Positions 18,236-28,022 of a stretch of DNA of 64,000 nucleotides are shown piece by piece. The translations under genes were made by a program, and so were the position numbers. The notes under the pieces are model-generated. The model searched no databases, was not told the DNA's origin, and worked only from the letters and a program-made list of their open reading frames with translations. The stretch lies in assembly GCF_029910655.1 (NCBI RefSeq), contig NZ_CP123897.1:682001-746000 (forward strand). The letters run 5' to 3'. Position 1 is the first letter of the stretch; each line of letters opens with the position of its first letter. The DNA is from Methylomonas sp. UP202 (GTDB lineage Bacteria > Pseudomonadota > Gammaproteobacteria > Methylococcales > Methylomonadaceae).

Positions 18236-19546
18236 ATGAGTAACCCCCGTGTTGGATTTATCAGTCTGGGCTGCCCGAAAGCCCTGGTCGATAGCGAGCA
18301 GATCTTGACCCGCTTGCGTAGCGAAGGCTACCAAGTATCGCCGAATTACAAGGATTCCGATCTGGTGATCGTCAATACCTGCGGCTTTATAGACGCGGCG
18401 GTCGAGGAGTCGCTGGACAGCATAGGCGAAGCGCTGGCCGAAAACGGCAAGGTCATCGTCACCGGTTGTTTGGGTGCGCGGCAGGACGAGATTTTGGCGC
18501 GGCATCCGCAAGTGCTGAAAATCACCGGCGCTCACGCGACCGACGAAGTGGTCGAAGCTGTGCACGAGTATCTGCCGCCGGCGCACAATCCGTTCATGGA
18601 CTTGGTGCCGCCGCAAGGGATTAAATTGACGCCCAAGCATTACGCCTACTTGAAAATTTCCGAAGGGTGCAATCACCGTTGTACGTTCTGCATTATTCCG
18701 TCGATGCGCGGCGACTTGGTCAGCCGGCCGTTGGACGAGGTGATGGTGGAGGCGGAAACGCTGGCTGCCGCCGGTGTTAAAGAGCTGCTGGTCGTGTCGC
18801 AAGACACCAGTGCTTATGGTATAGACTTGAAATATCAAAGCCGCGATTGGCGGGGACGAGCTTACCAAACCCGCTTCCAAGACTTGGCGGCGGCGTTGGG
18901 CGAACTGGATATTTGGGTCCGAATGCATTACGTCTACCCCTATCCGCACGTCGACGACGTGGTGCCGTTGATGGCGGACGGTAAAATTTTGCCGTATCTG
19001 GATATTCCGTTTCAGCACGCCAGCAGCAGGATCTTGAAATTGATGAAACGCCCGGCCGCCGCTGAAAACAATCTGGAACGCATCCGTGCTTGGCGGCGCA
19101 TTTGTCCGGATTTGACGATACGCAGTACCTTCATCGTCGGTTTTCCCGGTGAAACCGAGCAGGAATTCGCAGAGCTACTGCAATTCTTGAGCGAAGCGCA
19201 AATGGATAGAGTGGGTTGTTTCGCCTATTCGCCGGTCAAGGGCGCGGCGGCGAACGCGTTGCCGGACGCGTTGCCGGAAGAAGTCAAACAGGAGCGATTG
19301 GCACGATTTATGGAGCATCAGGCCGCGATCAGCGCCGAACGTTTAAAGCAACGGATAGGCCGTCGTGAGGTGGTGTTGATCGACGAGGTCGTCGAAGAAG
19401 GCGCCGTGGCTCGCACTAAAAGCGATGCCCCGGAAATCGACGGTCAAGTGTTTATCGATGGTGCAAACCACCTGCGGGTCGGCGAATTCGTTGAGGTCGA
19501 AATCGAGGAAGCCGACGACTACGATTTGTGGGGCGCTTTACTCTAA
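18236..19546 (+). CDS. rimO: Ribosomal protein S12 methylthiotransferase RimO
   Basis: 436 residues. The N-terminal MTTase domain ([18 protein letters not shown]) with its three cluster-binding cysteines is followed by the radical SAM motif CNHRCTFC at about residues 145-152 and a C-terminal TRAM domain. The [12 protein letters not shown] and IIPSMRG signatures distinguish RimO from MiaB. Known reaction: SAM-dependent methylthiolation of an Asp of ribosomal protein S12, requiring sulfur donation. It starts 18 bases after the dsrC-type gene, so a sulfur-handling operon is plausible. A bidirectional terminator lies downstream. Confidence 0.96.
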   Translation: MSNPRVGFISLGCPKALVDSEQILTRLRSEGYQVSPNYKDSDLVIVNTCGFIDAAVEESLDSIGEALAENGKVIVTGCLGARQDEILARHPQVLKITGAHATDEVVEAVHEYLPPAHNPFMDLVPPQGIKLTPKHYAYLKISEGCNHRCTFCIIPSMRGDLVSRPLDEVMVEAETLAAAGVKELLVVSQDTSAYGIDLKYQSRDWRGRAYQTRFQDLAAALGELDIWVRMHYVYPYPHVDDVVPLMADGKILPYLDIPFQHASSRILKLMKRPAAAENNLERIRAWRRICPDLTIRSTFIVGFPGETEQEFAELLQFLSEAQMDRVGCFAYSPVKGAAANALPDALPEEVKQERLARFMEHQAAISAERLKQRIGRREVVLIDEVVEEGAVARTKSDAPEIDGQVFIDGANHLRVGEFVEVEIEEADDYDLWGALL

Positions 19547-19621
19547 CGACGGAACGAGCCATCTCTCCACGCCAGACGGTGCGGTTGGATGGATCGTGTT
19601 ACAAGCAAATCGGCCGCAAAT

Positions 19622-19650
19622 GAAAAAGCCGCTGGTCAGGCGGCTTTTTC
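19622..19650. terminator. Bidirectional rho-independent terminator
   Basis: GAAAAAGCCGC (19622-19632) is the exact reverse complement of GCGGCTTTTTC (19640-19650), with a 7-base loop. T-runs in both directions allow it to end both rimO and the convergent cold-shock gene. Confidence 0.9.
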
Positions 19651-19658
19651 AGTTCAAT

Positions 19659-19868
19659 TTACAGCGGTGTTACGTTTTCCGCTTGTGGGCCTTTTTGGCC
19701 GTTGGTCACTTCCATCGTGACTTTTTGGCCTTCTTTCAGGGTTCTGCGGCCGGAACCGTTGATAGCGCTAAAATGGACGAATACGTCTTTGCCGCCTTCT
19801 TGCTCAATGAAGCCGAAACCTTTCTCGTCGTTAAACCATTTAACTTTGCCTTCTACTTGAACTGACAT
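19659..19868 (-). CDS. Cold-shock domain protein, CspA family
   Basis: 69 residues, a complete single cold-shock domain. The nucleic-acid-binding motifs are KGFGFIEQ (RNP1) and DVFVHFSAI (RNP2), with the usual GKVKWFN start. Known role: single-stranded RNA/DNA binding and RNA melting. Which of the Csp paralogues it corresponds to cannot be decided. It is convergent with rimO, sharing the terminator at 19622-19650, and has a long AT-rich upstream region. Confidence 0.95.
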   Translation of the reverse strand: MSVQVEGKVKWFNDEKGFGFIEQEGGKDVFVHFSAINGSGRRTLKEGQKVTMEVTNGQKGPQAENVTPL

Positions 19869-20202
19869 AAATCTCTCTTGCTAAAAAGTGCTTTCGCTGT
19901 TTGGAACTAGGGTTGGTGAATAAAGCGGGTAAGCGGAAAACAAAGTTTGTTGATCCTATTGCGAGCTTGAAAAGCGACAACGATACCGAGCTAAATCGGC
20001 TTCATTATACATGGCTATTCCAAGCGTTCCACAAAAATAGCAGGATTTTGCGTGTTAATGGATTATGACGATTGAGCAAAGAAATGAATATTCGTCAATC
20101 GGTTTGTTGTACAGGGAGTGGTTTCTTATTAAGTAATTGAAATTTTTAGAAAACTGGGTGTTGGCCGCGTGTTGCCGAATTGGCCGCTCGGTTTACGGTA
20201 GG
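19869..20202. other. AT-rich intergenic region upstream of the cold-shock gene
   Basis: About 330 bases without a gene. It starts with the csp ribosome-binding region (AGAGAGA about six bases before its ATG) and is noticeably richer in A/T than surrounding sequence. Long structured leaders are usual for csp genes, so a thermosensitive leader is plausible, but no specific cold-box match was identified. The far end contains the 3' flank of nhaD, with no obvious terminator. Confidence 0.45.
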
Positions 20203-21636
20203 TTAAAAATAGTGGCTGTTTAATAAAAAATGCGCGGCGATACTGCCGGCGTAACCGAGCAGGATGACCGGCATCCACTTTAAATGGGCGCTAAAGGTGT
20301 AGACTCCCTTGACCTGTCCCATCAGGCCAACGCCGGCCGCCGAGCCGATTGCCAGCAGGCTGCCGCCGACGCCGGCCGTCAGCGTGACCAACAGCCATTG
20401 GCCTTGGGAAATCTCCGGGTGCATCGTCAGCACCGCGAACATGATCGTGCCGTTATCGATAAAGGCCGACAAGATGCCGACGACGATATTGGCGATCGTC
20501 GGATCCATGCCGACATACAGCACGTCGGAAGCCATCGTTAAATAACCGATGAAACTTAGTCCGCCGACGCTGACCATCACGCCGTAAAAAAACAAGAGGG
20601 TATCCCATTCCAAATTGGCGACGTTTTTGAACACGTCGAAGCGTTGATTTTGATTGGCCAACGGCAGTTCGACGTTGAATAATTTGTAAACGTGGGCAAA
20701 ATCGCTGACTTTTTGTTTGTCTTCGGTTTTTTGCAGGTAATAGCCTAAAAACTTCAGATAGGTTAGTCCGGCCAGCATGCCGGCGGCTGGCGGCAGATCC
20801 AGGAAGTTTTCGAAACTGACCGCCGTAATGATCGTCAACAAGAACAACACCATCATCGTCAAAGCTCCTCGTTTCATTTTCGGAGCTTTTCCGACGGCGG
20901 CCGGGTGTTCGTTGGGTATCCAAAAATGCATCACGGCGGCCGGCAGCGCGAAATTGACCACGGCCGGAATGAACAGCGAATAGAAATCCACGAAGGGCAC
21001 AACGCCGCTTTGCCAAACCAGTAATGTGGTGATATCGCCGAACGGACTGAACGAACCGCCGGCGTTGGTGGCAACAACAACATTGATGCAGGCCATCGTC
21101 ATAAAGCGTTTATTATGCTTGCCCATTGCGACGATGACCGCGCCCATTAGCAGCGCGGTGGTCAGGTTGTTACACACCGACGACATAAAGAATGACATTA
21201 CGCCGGTTATCCAGAACAATTTGCGATAACTGAAGCCCTTGCTGAGCAACCAGACACGTAGGTTGTCGAATACGCCGCGGCTTTCCATCGCATTCAGATA
21301 GGCCATCGACACCATGATAAACAAGAACAGTTCGGCGTAACTTTCCAGGCACGCACGAAAGGCGCGGCCGGCTTGTTCGCCCATCCCGCCTTGCACGTAA
21401 ATCGAAGCAATGAAGGCCCAGATCAGGCTTGCGGCCAGCACCATCGGTTTGGACTTGTTCAGCTCGGTGATTTCCTCGGTCATCGCCAGCATGTACGCAA
21501 GCGCGAATATTGCGATCGACAGATAGCCGACCCAATGCCGAGTCAGGTTGAGGGCGACTTGGTTGGCATCGGCGTCAGCCCAGGCCAGTAGCGGTAGGAA
21601 AATTAACGAAATGGCAAGCAGGGTGCGCTGCAACAC
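20203..21636 (-). CDS. nhaD: Na+/H+ antiporter NhaD
   Basis: 477 residues with a signal-like first helix and about twelve membrane segments. The motifs SSVCNNLTTALLMGA and VVATNAGGSFSPFGDITTLL are the NhaD/ion-transporter (IT superfamily) core repeats, and SAFIDNGTIMFAVLTM forms the matching second half. Known role: sodium (and lithium) export in exchange for protons at the inner membrane, common in haloalkaliphilic and marine gammaproteobacteria. It is the only ion exchanger near; the upstream fused oxidoreductase gene on the same strand is separated by a 125-base gap with a strong hairpin. Confidence 0.93.
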   Translation of the reverse strand: MLQRTLLAISLIFLPLLAWADADANQVALNLTRHWVGYLSIAIFALAYMLAMTEEITELNKSKPMVLAASLIWAFIASIYVQGGMGEQAGRAFRACLESYAELFLFIMVSMAYLNAMESRGVFDNLRVWLLSKGFSYRKLFWITGVMSFFMSSVCNNLTTALLMGAVIVAMGKHNKRFMTMACINVVVATNAGGSFSPFGDITTLLVWQSGVVPFVDFYSLFIPAVVNFALPAAVMHFWIPNEHPAAVGKAPKMKRGALTMMVLFLLTIITAVSFENFLDLPPAAGMLAGLTYLKFLGYYLQKTEDKQKVSDFAHVYKLFNVELPLANQNQRFDVFKNVANLEWDTLLFFYGVMVSVGGLSFIGYLTMASDVLYVGMDPTIANIVVGILSAFIDNGTIMFAVLTMHPEISQGQWLLVTLTAGVGGSLLAIGSAAGVGLMGQVKGVYTFSAHLKWMPVILLGYAGSIAAHFLLNSHYF

Positions 21637-21715
21637 GTGTGAACTCCAATTTCAAAGGCTGTCGGCGAGGTGTCCGGCGCGGAATACTAAGGTTCGCGGC
21701 GCCTCGCGAGCGGTT

Positions 21716-21741
21716 CCGCCACCCGGTTCGGCGGGTGGCGG
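21716..21741. terminator. Perfect 10-bp GC hairpin after the fused oxidoreductase gene
   Basis: CCGCCACCCG (21716-21725) pairs exactly with CGGGTGGCGG (21732-21741) across a six-base loop. It lies 20 bases beyond the stop of the minus-strand flavoprotein gene, without a T-run, so it may be a 3'-end stabilising stem or a factor-dependent terminator. Confidence 0.5.
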
Positions 21742-21761
21742 TGGGCCGAGCTGGATTGGCT

Positions 21762-24700
21762 CTAGCCGCGTTCGCTTTCCAACAAATAGGTTAGCCACAA
21801 GGACGACAATTTCTCCTGCACCGTATTTTGCCGCAATCGCGCATTCAGGTTGGGAAAGTCGACGTAATCCAGCGCTTGATCCTGGTTGTAGCAGGAATAC
21901 ATAAAGCTTTCCTCGCCGGTTCCCGGATCGACGTGTTTGCACATACATTGCGCGCAAACGCCTTTCATCATGCATTGCATCGGCGAATTGATCGAGCCGA
22001 CGGCTTCGTGGCCTTCTTTCAAGTAAGGCTTCAATGCGCCGAAGCGAGCCGCCTTAACCGCCGCCATCATCCGGTCGGAACCGATCACGATCAAATGCTC
22101 GACATCCTGCAGTTTCAACGCGGTGTCGCCCAGTTGGCCCTCGGCGTATGCAACCATCGCCTCGACGATGTTGCCGACGAAGGTCTTGTCCTGTGGACGG
22201 GTGACCGGAATCGCCTCGTTGCCCGGCAATTTGTCCACCGCCCAGACGATGACGTCGGAAGCGTCCTCGATTTCAGGCACCTTGAACAAGTCGATGCGGT
22301 TGCGGTAGCCGGCAAAATACAAGACTTTGTTGCCGGCGGCGCGCATCGCCTTGCCGATCGAGAACAATACCGCGTTGCCCAAGCCGCCGCCCAATAACAA
22401 TACGGTTTTGCCGGTCGGGATTTCGGTCGGTGCACCGGTAACCCCCATCAATACCAGCGGATCGCCGGCCTTCCAGGTCGCGCATAGACGGCTTGAGCTC
22501 CCCATTTCCAATGCAATCAAGGATACCAGGCCTTTTTCTTTGTCAACCCAGGCACCGGTCAAGGCCAAACCTTCGGCCGCCAAGGCGGTGCCTTCGACCA
22601 CTGGCGCCAGCGATTCATAGTTCTGAACCCGGTAGAATTGACCCGGCTCGAAGTTTTTCGCCGCCGCCGGAGCCTTGATCACGACTTCGATAATGGTCGG
22701 TGTCAGGCGGTTGACTTCGACGACGTGGGCCAGAAATAGCTCGTCCAGCCGATCTTGCATGGCTCGCCAAGCCGCATCGCGTTCGGCTTGTTGGCTTGCG
22801 TTCAAGTTCGCCAGTTCGTTTTCGAACAATTTGACGATGTAAGGGTATCCGTCCTTGGCACTGGCCATCGCTTTAACCACATTGCCGGCATAAACCGGAT
22901 GGTTGTCGCCGTAGAAGCTAATATAGCGACCTTCGCTTTGGTACGAGGTAAACGGTGCGGGCTTGCCGACCTTGACTTGCGCCTCGTCGGCCATCGGTAC
23001 CAGTTCGGCCTTGCCTTGCAGCCAGTCGGGTTCGTGGCGTTTGTAGAACTTGCCTTCCATCGCGAAAGTACGTGGGTGTTCGGACTGGTAAATCGTATTC
23101 GGCGCGGTGCCGGCGGCGATAAACAGGCCGCGCAACGCGACTTCCTGTTCGCCGACGGTGCGCCATTTACCTTCCTGCAATTCCAGCTTCTCGAAACGCA
23201 CCGCTTTTAGGTGGCCGTAGTCGTCGTTGATGGCTTCCAGCGGGCTCATGCCTTCGGCCAGATAAATGCCTTCCGACAGCGCTTCGTGGATTTCTTCGTG
23301 GTTTTGGCGATAGGCCGGCGAATCCTTGATGCCTTTGCGATAGAACATCGTCACGCCGCCCCATTGTTTCAGGAAGGGCAGGAAGTTCGGCGTTTCGCCG
23401 GCCGCCGCCGCGCGGGCGCGTTCGGCTTCGATCACCCGGCCGTGAGCCAGGAATTCTTCCAGGATTTCCAGTTCTTCCTTGTCATAACGGCCGCGTACTT
23501 CGGCCTCGCCGTATTTGGCGACCAATTTGTCGTAACGTTTGGTGATTTTGCTGACTTGCAACGGATAGTAAGCCAGCAATTCGGTGGCGGTATCGATAGC
23601 GGTCAAACCGCCGCCGATCACGCCGGCCGGCATTCTGACTTGCAGGTTGGCCAGTGACGATTCCTTGGCGGCGCCGGTCAATTGCAAGCCCATCAAGAAG
23701 TCCGAGGCCTTGCGAATGCCGCGGGTCATGTTGTTTTTCAGATCGATGACGGTTGGTTTGCCGGCGCCGCTGGCGATGGCAATATGATCGAAGCCGAGCT
23801 TCCAAGCCTCGGCTATGGTCACGGTACCGCCGAAACGCACGCCGCCATAGCACTTGAAGGCACTGCGGCGCAGCAGCGTCAGGTAAATCACTTTCAAAAA
23901 ATTCTTGTCCCAACGCACGGTGATGCCGTATTCGGCGACACCGCCGAAGCCGAGCATGACTCGTTTATCCAGATCCTCGTAAAGCGCTTGGAAATCGATG
24001 ATCGGTAACGGCGGATTGTCCCGGTCGCCGGTCAAATGCAACGGCAGCGGTTCGATTTTCAACGCGTCGATGCCGACCACGCCGAAGCCTTCGTTGAGCA
24101 AATAATGCGATAGCGTGTAACCGGCGGGCCCCATTCCGGCCACCAAGACGTTTTTGCCGTTGTAGGGCAGGGCGACCGGGCGCTTGACGTTGAGCGGGTT
24201 CCAGCGGGTCAACAGGCTGTAAATCTCGAAACCCCACGGCATGAACAGCACGTCGGTCAGGACGTTGGTTTCGATTTGCGGAATGTTGACGGCCTCGGTT
24301 TTTTGGTAAATGCAGCCGCGCATGCAGTCGTTGCAAATCCGGTGGCCGGTGCCGGGGCACATCGGGTTGTCGATGATGATCATCGCCAGCGCGCCGATGT
24401 TGTCGCCTTGACGCTTGACCAAGTGCATTTCGGAAATTTTTTCCTCCAGCGGGCAACCGGTCATCAACGAACCCAGGTGGTTGGCCTTGAAGGTGTTGTC
24501 TTTTTTGTTCTTGATGCCTTTCGAGCACGAATCATTGTCGCGATCGTGGCAGTAAATGCAGTGATCGATTTCGTACAGTGCCTGGCGTTGTTTGAAGCGC
24601 TTGTCGGTCAATGCAAAACCATCGCGGCGGCGGTGATGGTGTTCGTCGCAGGCCCAGACTTCGTAGCCGTCTTGCGAGACGCTGGCGTGCGCCACCAAGT

Positions 24701-25442
24701 TGTCCAGATCGGTTTTTTCGGCGATCTTGAAGCTCAGCCACTTTTCGACGACGGCTTGCAGTTCCGGCACTTGTTTGGCGGCGAAGCTCCAGCGGCGGAC
24801 GATGTCGAGCAGCGCGGCGGCGAAGGCGGCCGGGCCGTCGCTGATGGCGGCCTTGCTCAATATCGGTGAATCGGTGACTTGTTGCTTCAATGCGGCAATA
24901 TCCGCATCGCTGAGATCGGCATTTTGGGTTAAACGCCAAAAGTCGGCGCCGAGCTGGCTGACCGCCAGTTCCGGATCGGTTGCATACAGTTCCGATCTGC
25001 CGGTTGCCGCCAGCAGGGCATCCAACTGCGCGCCGAGTTCGGCGATGTCCCAGTCCTCGATAGTCTGGCCTTTGAACAGTTTGGCCAAATTGCCGACGAT
25101 TTGCGTGCGGTAAGTGAACACGCTGTCGAACTCGCCGCGAATCTTGTCGATTTGTTGCTCGCGCACATCGCCGACGTTGAACAGTTTCGCGACGAAGGTG
25201 CCCACTAGCGGCGCCATTTTGACCAGAAGTTCCGAGATGTCCTCGGGCCTCATGCCCGCTCCGCCGCAGGCGCGGTAAGCCGCGATTTCCTTGAACAAGT
25301 TAGGATCGTGTTGCTCGACCGACAGGTCGAACACGGTCATCAGGTCGTTCAGTCGCCGACTATCGTACAGGTCTCGATAGTCGAAACCGGGGATGCCTAA
25401 AGTGAGTTGAGTCAGGTCGCGGGTGTTTAACTGTTTGGTCAT
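21762..25442 (-). CDS. Fused Nfn-like flavoprotein (GltD/NfnB-type plus PyrK/NfnA-type) with extra N-terminal domain
   Basis: 1226 residues from ATG 25442 (a TTG immediately before is less likely). An N-terminal helical region (1 to about 280) of unknown family is followed by a cysteine-rich iron-sulfur segment (about 294-376: HCIYC, CSKG, GCPLEE, PMCPGTGHRICNDCMRGC). Next is a GltD/NfnB-like FAD and NAD(P) module (VLVAGMGPAGY near 430, GVIGGGLTAIDTATE near 605), then a ferredoxin-NADP-reductase-like module from about 925 (FEPGQFYRVQNY, LLLGGGLGNAV). It ends with a PyrK/NfnA-type [2Fe-2S] set (CMMKGVCAQCMC and a last Cys in YSCYNQ). The order resembles NfnB joined to NfnA, the transhydrogenase that links NAD(H), NADP(H) and ferredoxin. 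Electron bifurcation is inference. Perfect hairpins flank the gene on both sides. Confidence 0.8.
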   Translation of the reverse strand: MTKQLNTRDLTQLTLGIPGFDYRDLYDSRRLNDLMTVFDLSVEQHDPNLFKEIAAYRACGGAGMRPEDISELLVKMAPLVGTFVAKLFNVGDVREQQIDKIRGEFDSVFTYRTQIVGNLAKLFKGQTIEDWDIAELGAQLDALLAATGRSELYATDPELAVSQLGADFWRLTQNADLSDADIAALKQQVTDSPILSKAAISDGPAAFAAALLDIVRRWSFAAKQVPELQAVVEKWLSFKIAEKTDLDNLVAHASVSQDGYEVWACDEHHHRRRDGFALTDKRFKQRQALYEIDHCIYCHDRDNDSCSKGIKNKKDNTFKANHLGSLMTGCPLEEKISEMHLVKRQGDNIGALAMIIIDNPMCPGTGHRICNDCMRGCIYQKTEAVNIPQIETNVLTDVLFMPWGFEIYSLLTRWNPLNVKRPVALPYNGKNVLVAGMGPAGYTLSHYLLNEGFGVVGIDALKIEPLPLHLTGDRDNPPLPIIDFQALYEDLDKRVMLGFGGVAEYGITVRWDKNFLKVIYLTLLRRSAFKCYGGVRFGGTVTIAEAWKLGFDHIAIASGAGKPTVIDLKNNMTRGIRKASDFLMGLQLTGAAKESSLANLQVRMPAGVIGGGLTAIDTATELLAYYPLQVSKITKRYDKLVAKYGEAEVRGRYDKEELEILEEFLAHGRVIEAERARAAAAGETPNFLPFLKQWGGVTMFYRKGIKDSPAYRQNHEEIHEALSEGIYLAEGMSPLEAINDDYGHLKAVRFEKLELQEGKWRTVGEQEVALRGLFIAAGTAPNTIYQSEHPRTFAMEGKFYKRHEPDWLQGKAELVPMADEAQVKVGKPAPFTSYQSEGRYISFYGDNHPVYAGNVVKAMASAKDGYPYIVKLFENELANLNASQQAERDAAWRAMQDRLDELFLAHVVEVNRLTPTIIEVVIKAPAAAKNFEPGQFYRVQNYESLAPVVEGTALAAEGLALTGAWVDKEKGLVSLIALEMGSSSRLCATWKAGDPLVLMGVTGAPTEIPTGKTVLLLGGGLGNAVLFSIGKAMRAAGNKVLYFAGYRNRIDLFKVPEIEDASDVIVWAVDKLPGNEAIPVTRPQDKTFVGNIVEAMVAYAEGQLGDTALKLQDVEHLIVIGSDRMMAAVKAARFGALKPYLKEGHEAVGSINSPMQCMMKGVCAQCMCKHVDPGTGEESFMYSCYNQDQALDYVDFPNLNARLRQNTVQEKLSSLWLTYLLESERG

Positions 25443-25490
25443 CAAGTGTTTCCGTGATAGTTCGCTTGAAGTGGAAAATCGTAGTCTGGC

Positions 25491-25516
25491 ATCGCGGCCG
25501 TCGTCACGGCCGCGAT
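25491..25516. terminator. Perfect 10-bp hairpin after secF
   Basis: ATCGCGGCCG (25491-25500) pairs exactly with CGGCCGCGAT (25507-25516), loop TCGTCA. It lies 37 bases beyond the secF stop and just upstream of the flavoprotein start. No T-run follows, so it could be a weak terminator or a leader stem of the next gene. Confidence 0.45.
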
Positions 25517-25552
25517 ATGGAGCGCGCCGTGGCGTTCCTTGAGTGGAATGTT

Positions 25553-26479
25553 TTACGGCAGTTGATCGACGGTTTCATCTTTTTCGGGCGGCATCAGGTC
25601 TTCCCGGGTCAAGCCCAGGCTTAACGCCAAGGAGCTGGCGATATAAATCGACGAATAAGTACCTTTGATGACGCCGATCAACATTGCGATCGCGAAGCCG
25701 TGTATGGTTTTGCCGCCGAGGAATGCCAAGGCCAACAGGGTCAGGAATACCGTCAGCGAGGTCAGAATGGTCCGGCTCAAGGTGTCGTTCAGGGCGCGGT
25801 TGGTGATGTCGGCGATCGGTTCGCGGCGGCTGGTACGGACGGTTTCGCGAATCCGGTCGTAGACGACGATGGTGTCGTTGATCGAGTAACCGATCAGCGC
25901 CAGGATCGCCGATAGCACGGTCATGTCGAATTCCCAGCCGAACACCGAGAAGAAGCCCATCGTGATGATGGTGTCGTGGAACAGCGCGGCGATCGCGCCG
26001 ACCGACAGCTTCCATTCGAAGCGTATGCTGACGTAGACCATGACGCCGACGAAGGCGAAGAACAGCGCCAAACCGCCGTCGTTGATCAATTCGTCGCCGA
26101 CTTGCGGGCCGACGAACTCGACGCGGCGCAGCTCGCCGGCTTGGGCTTGACTGCTGTTGGCGACGGACAGAACTTTCTCGCTAAGTTCCTTTTGGCTGAT
26201 GTTTTCGATCGGTTTTAGGCGGATCAAAATATCTTGCGAGCTGCCGAAGTTTTGCAGGTTGGCGTCGGCGAAGCCTTGCTGTTCCAGGGTCGAGCGCATT
26301 TTGTCGATGTCGACCGACTGGTTGTAATGCATTTCGTAAACGCTGCCGCCGGTAAAGTCGATGCCCAAGTCCAGGCCCTTGACGAAAAACGAAATCAGCG
26401 AGATCAGGAACAGGGTGCCGGAGAAGAAATAAGCCAGCTTGCGCTTGCTGAGGAAGTCGATATGGCGTTCGGCGGTCAT
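25553..26479 (-). CDS. secF: Protein translocase subunit SecF
   Basis: 308 residues from ATG 26479 (MTAERHIDFLSKRK). Six membrane helices with the SecF landmarks GIDFTGGSVYE after helix 1, the large periplasmic P1 domain, EFVGPQVG, and ALIGYSINDTIVVYDRIRE in helix 5. Known role: with SecD uses the proton-motive force to assist late export through SecYEG. SecD and YajC, which normally precede SecF, are absent; the upstream gene is a Trk potassium channel subunit. So secF is orphaned here, or this is a second copy. Confidence 0.93.
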   Translation of the reverse strand: MTAERHIDFLSKRKLAYFFSGTLFLISLISFFVKGLDLGIDFTGGSVYEMHYNQSVDIDKMRSTLEQQGFADANLQNFGSSQDILIRLKPIENISQKELSEKVLSVANSSQAQAGELRRVEFVGPQVGDELINDGGLALFFAFVGVMVYVSIRFEWKLSVGAIAALFHDTIITMGFFSVFGWEFDMTVLSAILALIGYSINDTIVVYDRIRETVRTSRREPIADITNRALNDTLSRTILTSLTVFLTLLALAFLGGKTIHGFAIAMLIGVIKGTYSSIYIASSLALSLGLTREDLMPPEKDETVDQLP

Positions 26480-26564
26480 GACTAGGGTTTCCGATAATTG
26501 AAGTGGTGGCGGGGCCAATGCCGGACGGCGACGGCGCCCACGGGCGATAAGGCTGGGAATTGTA

Positions 26565-28022
26565 CTATTTTCTCCAGAAAGTGGGAGTAAAAAGCACGAT
26601 CAGCGTGATAATTTCCAAACGTCCGAGCAGCATTGCCGCCGAGCAAATCCAGGTTTGAAAATCGCCGAGGCTCTGATAGTTGGTAGCCGGGCCGACTTGG
26701 TTTAGTCCGGGGCCGGCATTGTTGATGCACGCCAGAATCGCGCTTAACGCCGAGATCGCGTCCAGCCCGGAAAAAATCAGCGAAAAGGTCAGCACCACCA
26801 CCGAGATAAAGTACATAAAGATAAAGGCCAGAACCGCGAAAATGATCTTATTGGGTATCGGCATGTCGCCGATCCGGATCGGGTTGATGGCCCTCGGATG
26901 GAGAATGCTGAACATCTCCCGGCTGGCCTGCTTCCAAAGCAGCAGTGTGCGAAACATCTTGATGCCCCCGCCGGTCGAGCCGGTGCAGCAGGTAATACAA
27001 CTCAAATACAGCATCCACCAGGGGACGAACGGCGGCCATTTGTCGTAATCGACGCTGGCGAATCCGCAGTCGGTCGCGATCGAGACCAAGTTGAACGCCA
27101 CGTGTCGCAAGCTTTCGAGAAAAGTGGAATACACACCGTTATCCCAAATGTACCAACTGCACAGCCAGATGCTAAACGCGACCAAGGCCAACATAGGCAA
27201 CACTTCGGCATCCTGCTTGTAGGGCATTAGGCTTCCGAGGTGTACGGCCTGGTAATGCAGCGCGAAGTTCATTGCCGAAATCAACATGAACACGATCAAA
27301 ACCAGTTCGATGGCCGGCGAGTCGTAATAGCCGACGCTGGCGTCGTGGGTGGAGAAGCCGCCCAGGCCCATTGCCGAGAATGCATGGCATATCGCGTCGA
27401 ACCAACTCATTCCGGCCATTTTAAGCGAGGCGATGCACGCCAGCGTGATGCCGGCATAGACTAGCCACAGCAGGCGGGCGGTTTCCGTGATGCGGGGCGT
27501 GATTTTGCTGTCCTTGATCGGCCCGGCGATTTCAGCTTTGTAGAGCTGCATACCGCCGATACCTAAAAGCGGCAGAATCGCCACCGCCAACACGATGATG
27601 CCGAGGCCGCCGATCCAAACCATTTCATGCCGCCACAGATTCAGCGACGGCGCTAACGCGTCCAGACCGATCAATATCGTGGCGCCGGTGGTGGTAAAGC
27701 CGGAAACCGTTTCGAAGAAAGCGTCGGTGAACGATAGGCCAGGGATGCCCCACAGCAGCGGTAGCGTTGCCGCCGCCGACATCAATATCCAAAACGAGGC
27801 GACCAGTAGGTAGCCGTCGCGGGTTTTAATGTCGCCGCGAAAGCGCATCGTCAGACCGGCCAGCACGCTGCCAAGGCCGATATTCAGCGACATGCCGCGG
27901 ACGAAATGATCGGCCATGCCGTCGTCGAAGTAGAGCGAGGTGGCGATGGGCAGTGCGTAAGTCAGGCCGAAGACCATCAATATCAGGCCGAGTACGAATC
28001 CTAATGTACAAAAACGTTGCAT
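26565..28022 (-). CDS. trkH: Potassium uptake protein TrkH family
   Basis: 485 residues from ATG 28022 (MQRFCTLGFVLGL), the usual TrkH length. The frame opens further upstream, but that part is Arg-rich and not membrane-like. Four pore-loop repeats are visible, with selectivity-type Gly in TTTGATILIGL, MGLGGFSTHD, TDCGFASVD and NNAGPGLNQ, and the GSTGGGIKMFR segment of the intramembrane loop. Known role: K+ translocating subunit that works with the TrkA regulator; trkA is not in the window. The stop is about 85 bases upstream of secF on the same strand. Confidence 0.92.
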   Translation of the reverse strand: MQRFCTLGFVLGLILMVFGLTYALPIATSLYFDDGMADHFVRGMSLNIGLGSVLAGLTMRFRGDIKTRDGYLLVASFWILMSAAATLPLLWGIPGLSFTDAFFETVSGFTTTGATILIGLDALAPSLNLWRHEMVWIGGLGIIVLAVAILPLLGIGGMQLYKAEIAGPIKDSKITPRITETARLLWLVYAGITLACIASLKMAGMSWFDAICHAFSAMGLGGFSTHDASVGYYDSPAIELVLIVFMLISAMNFALHYQAVHLGSLMPYKQDAEVLPMLALVAFSIWLCSWYIWDNGVYSTFLESLRHVAFNLVSIATDCGFASVDYDKWPPFVPWWMLYLSCITCCTGSTGGGIKMFRTLLLWKQASREMFSILHPRAINPIRIGDMPIPNKIIFAVLAFIFMYFISVVVLTFSLIFSGLDAISALSAILACINNAGPGLNQVGPATNYQSLGDFQTWICSAAMLLGRLEIITLIVLFTPTFWRK

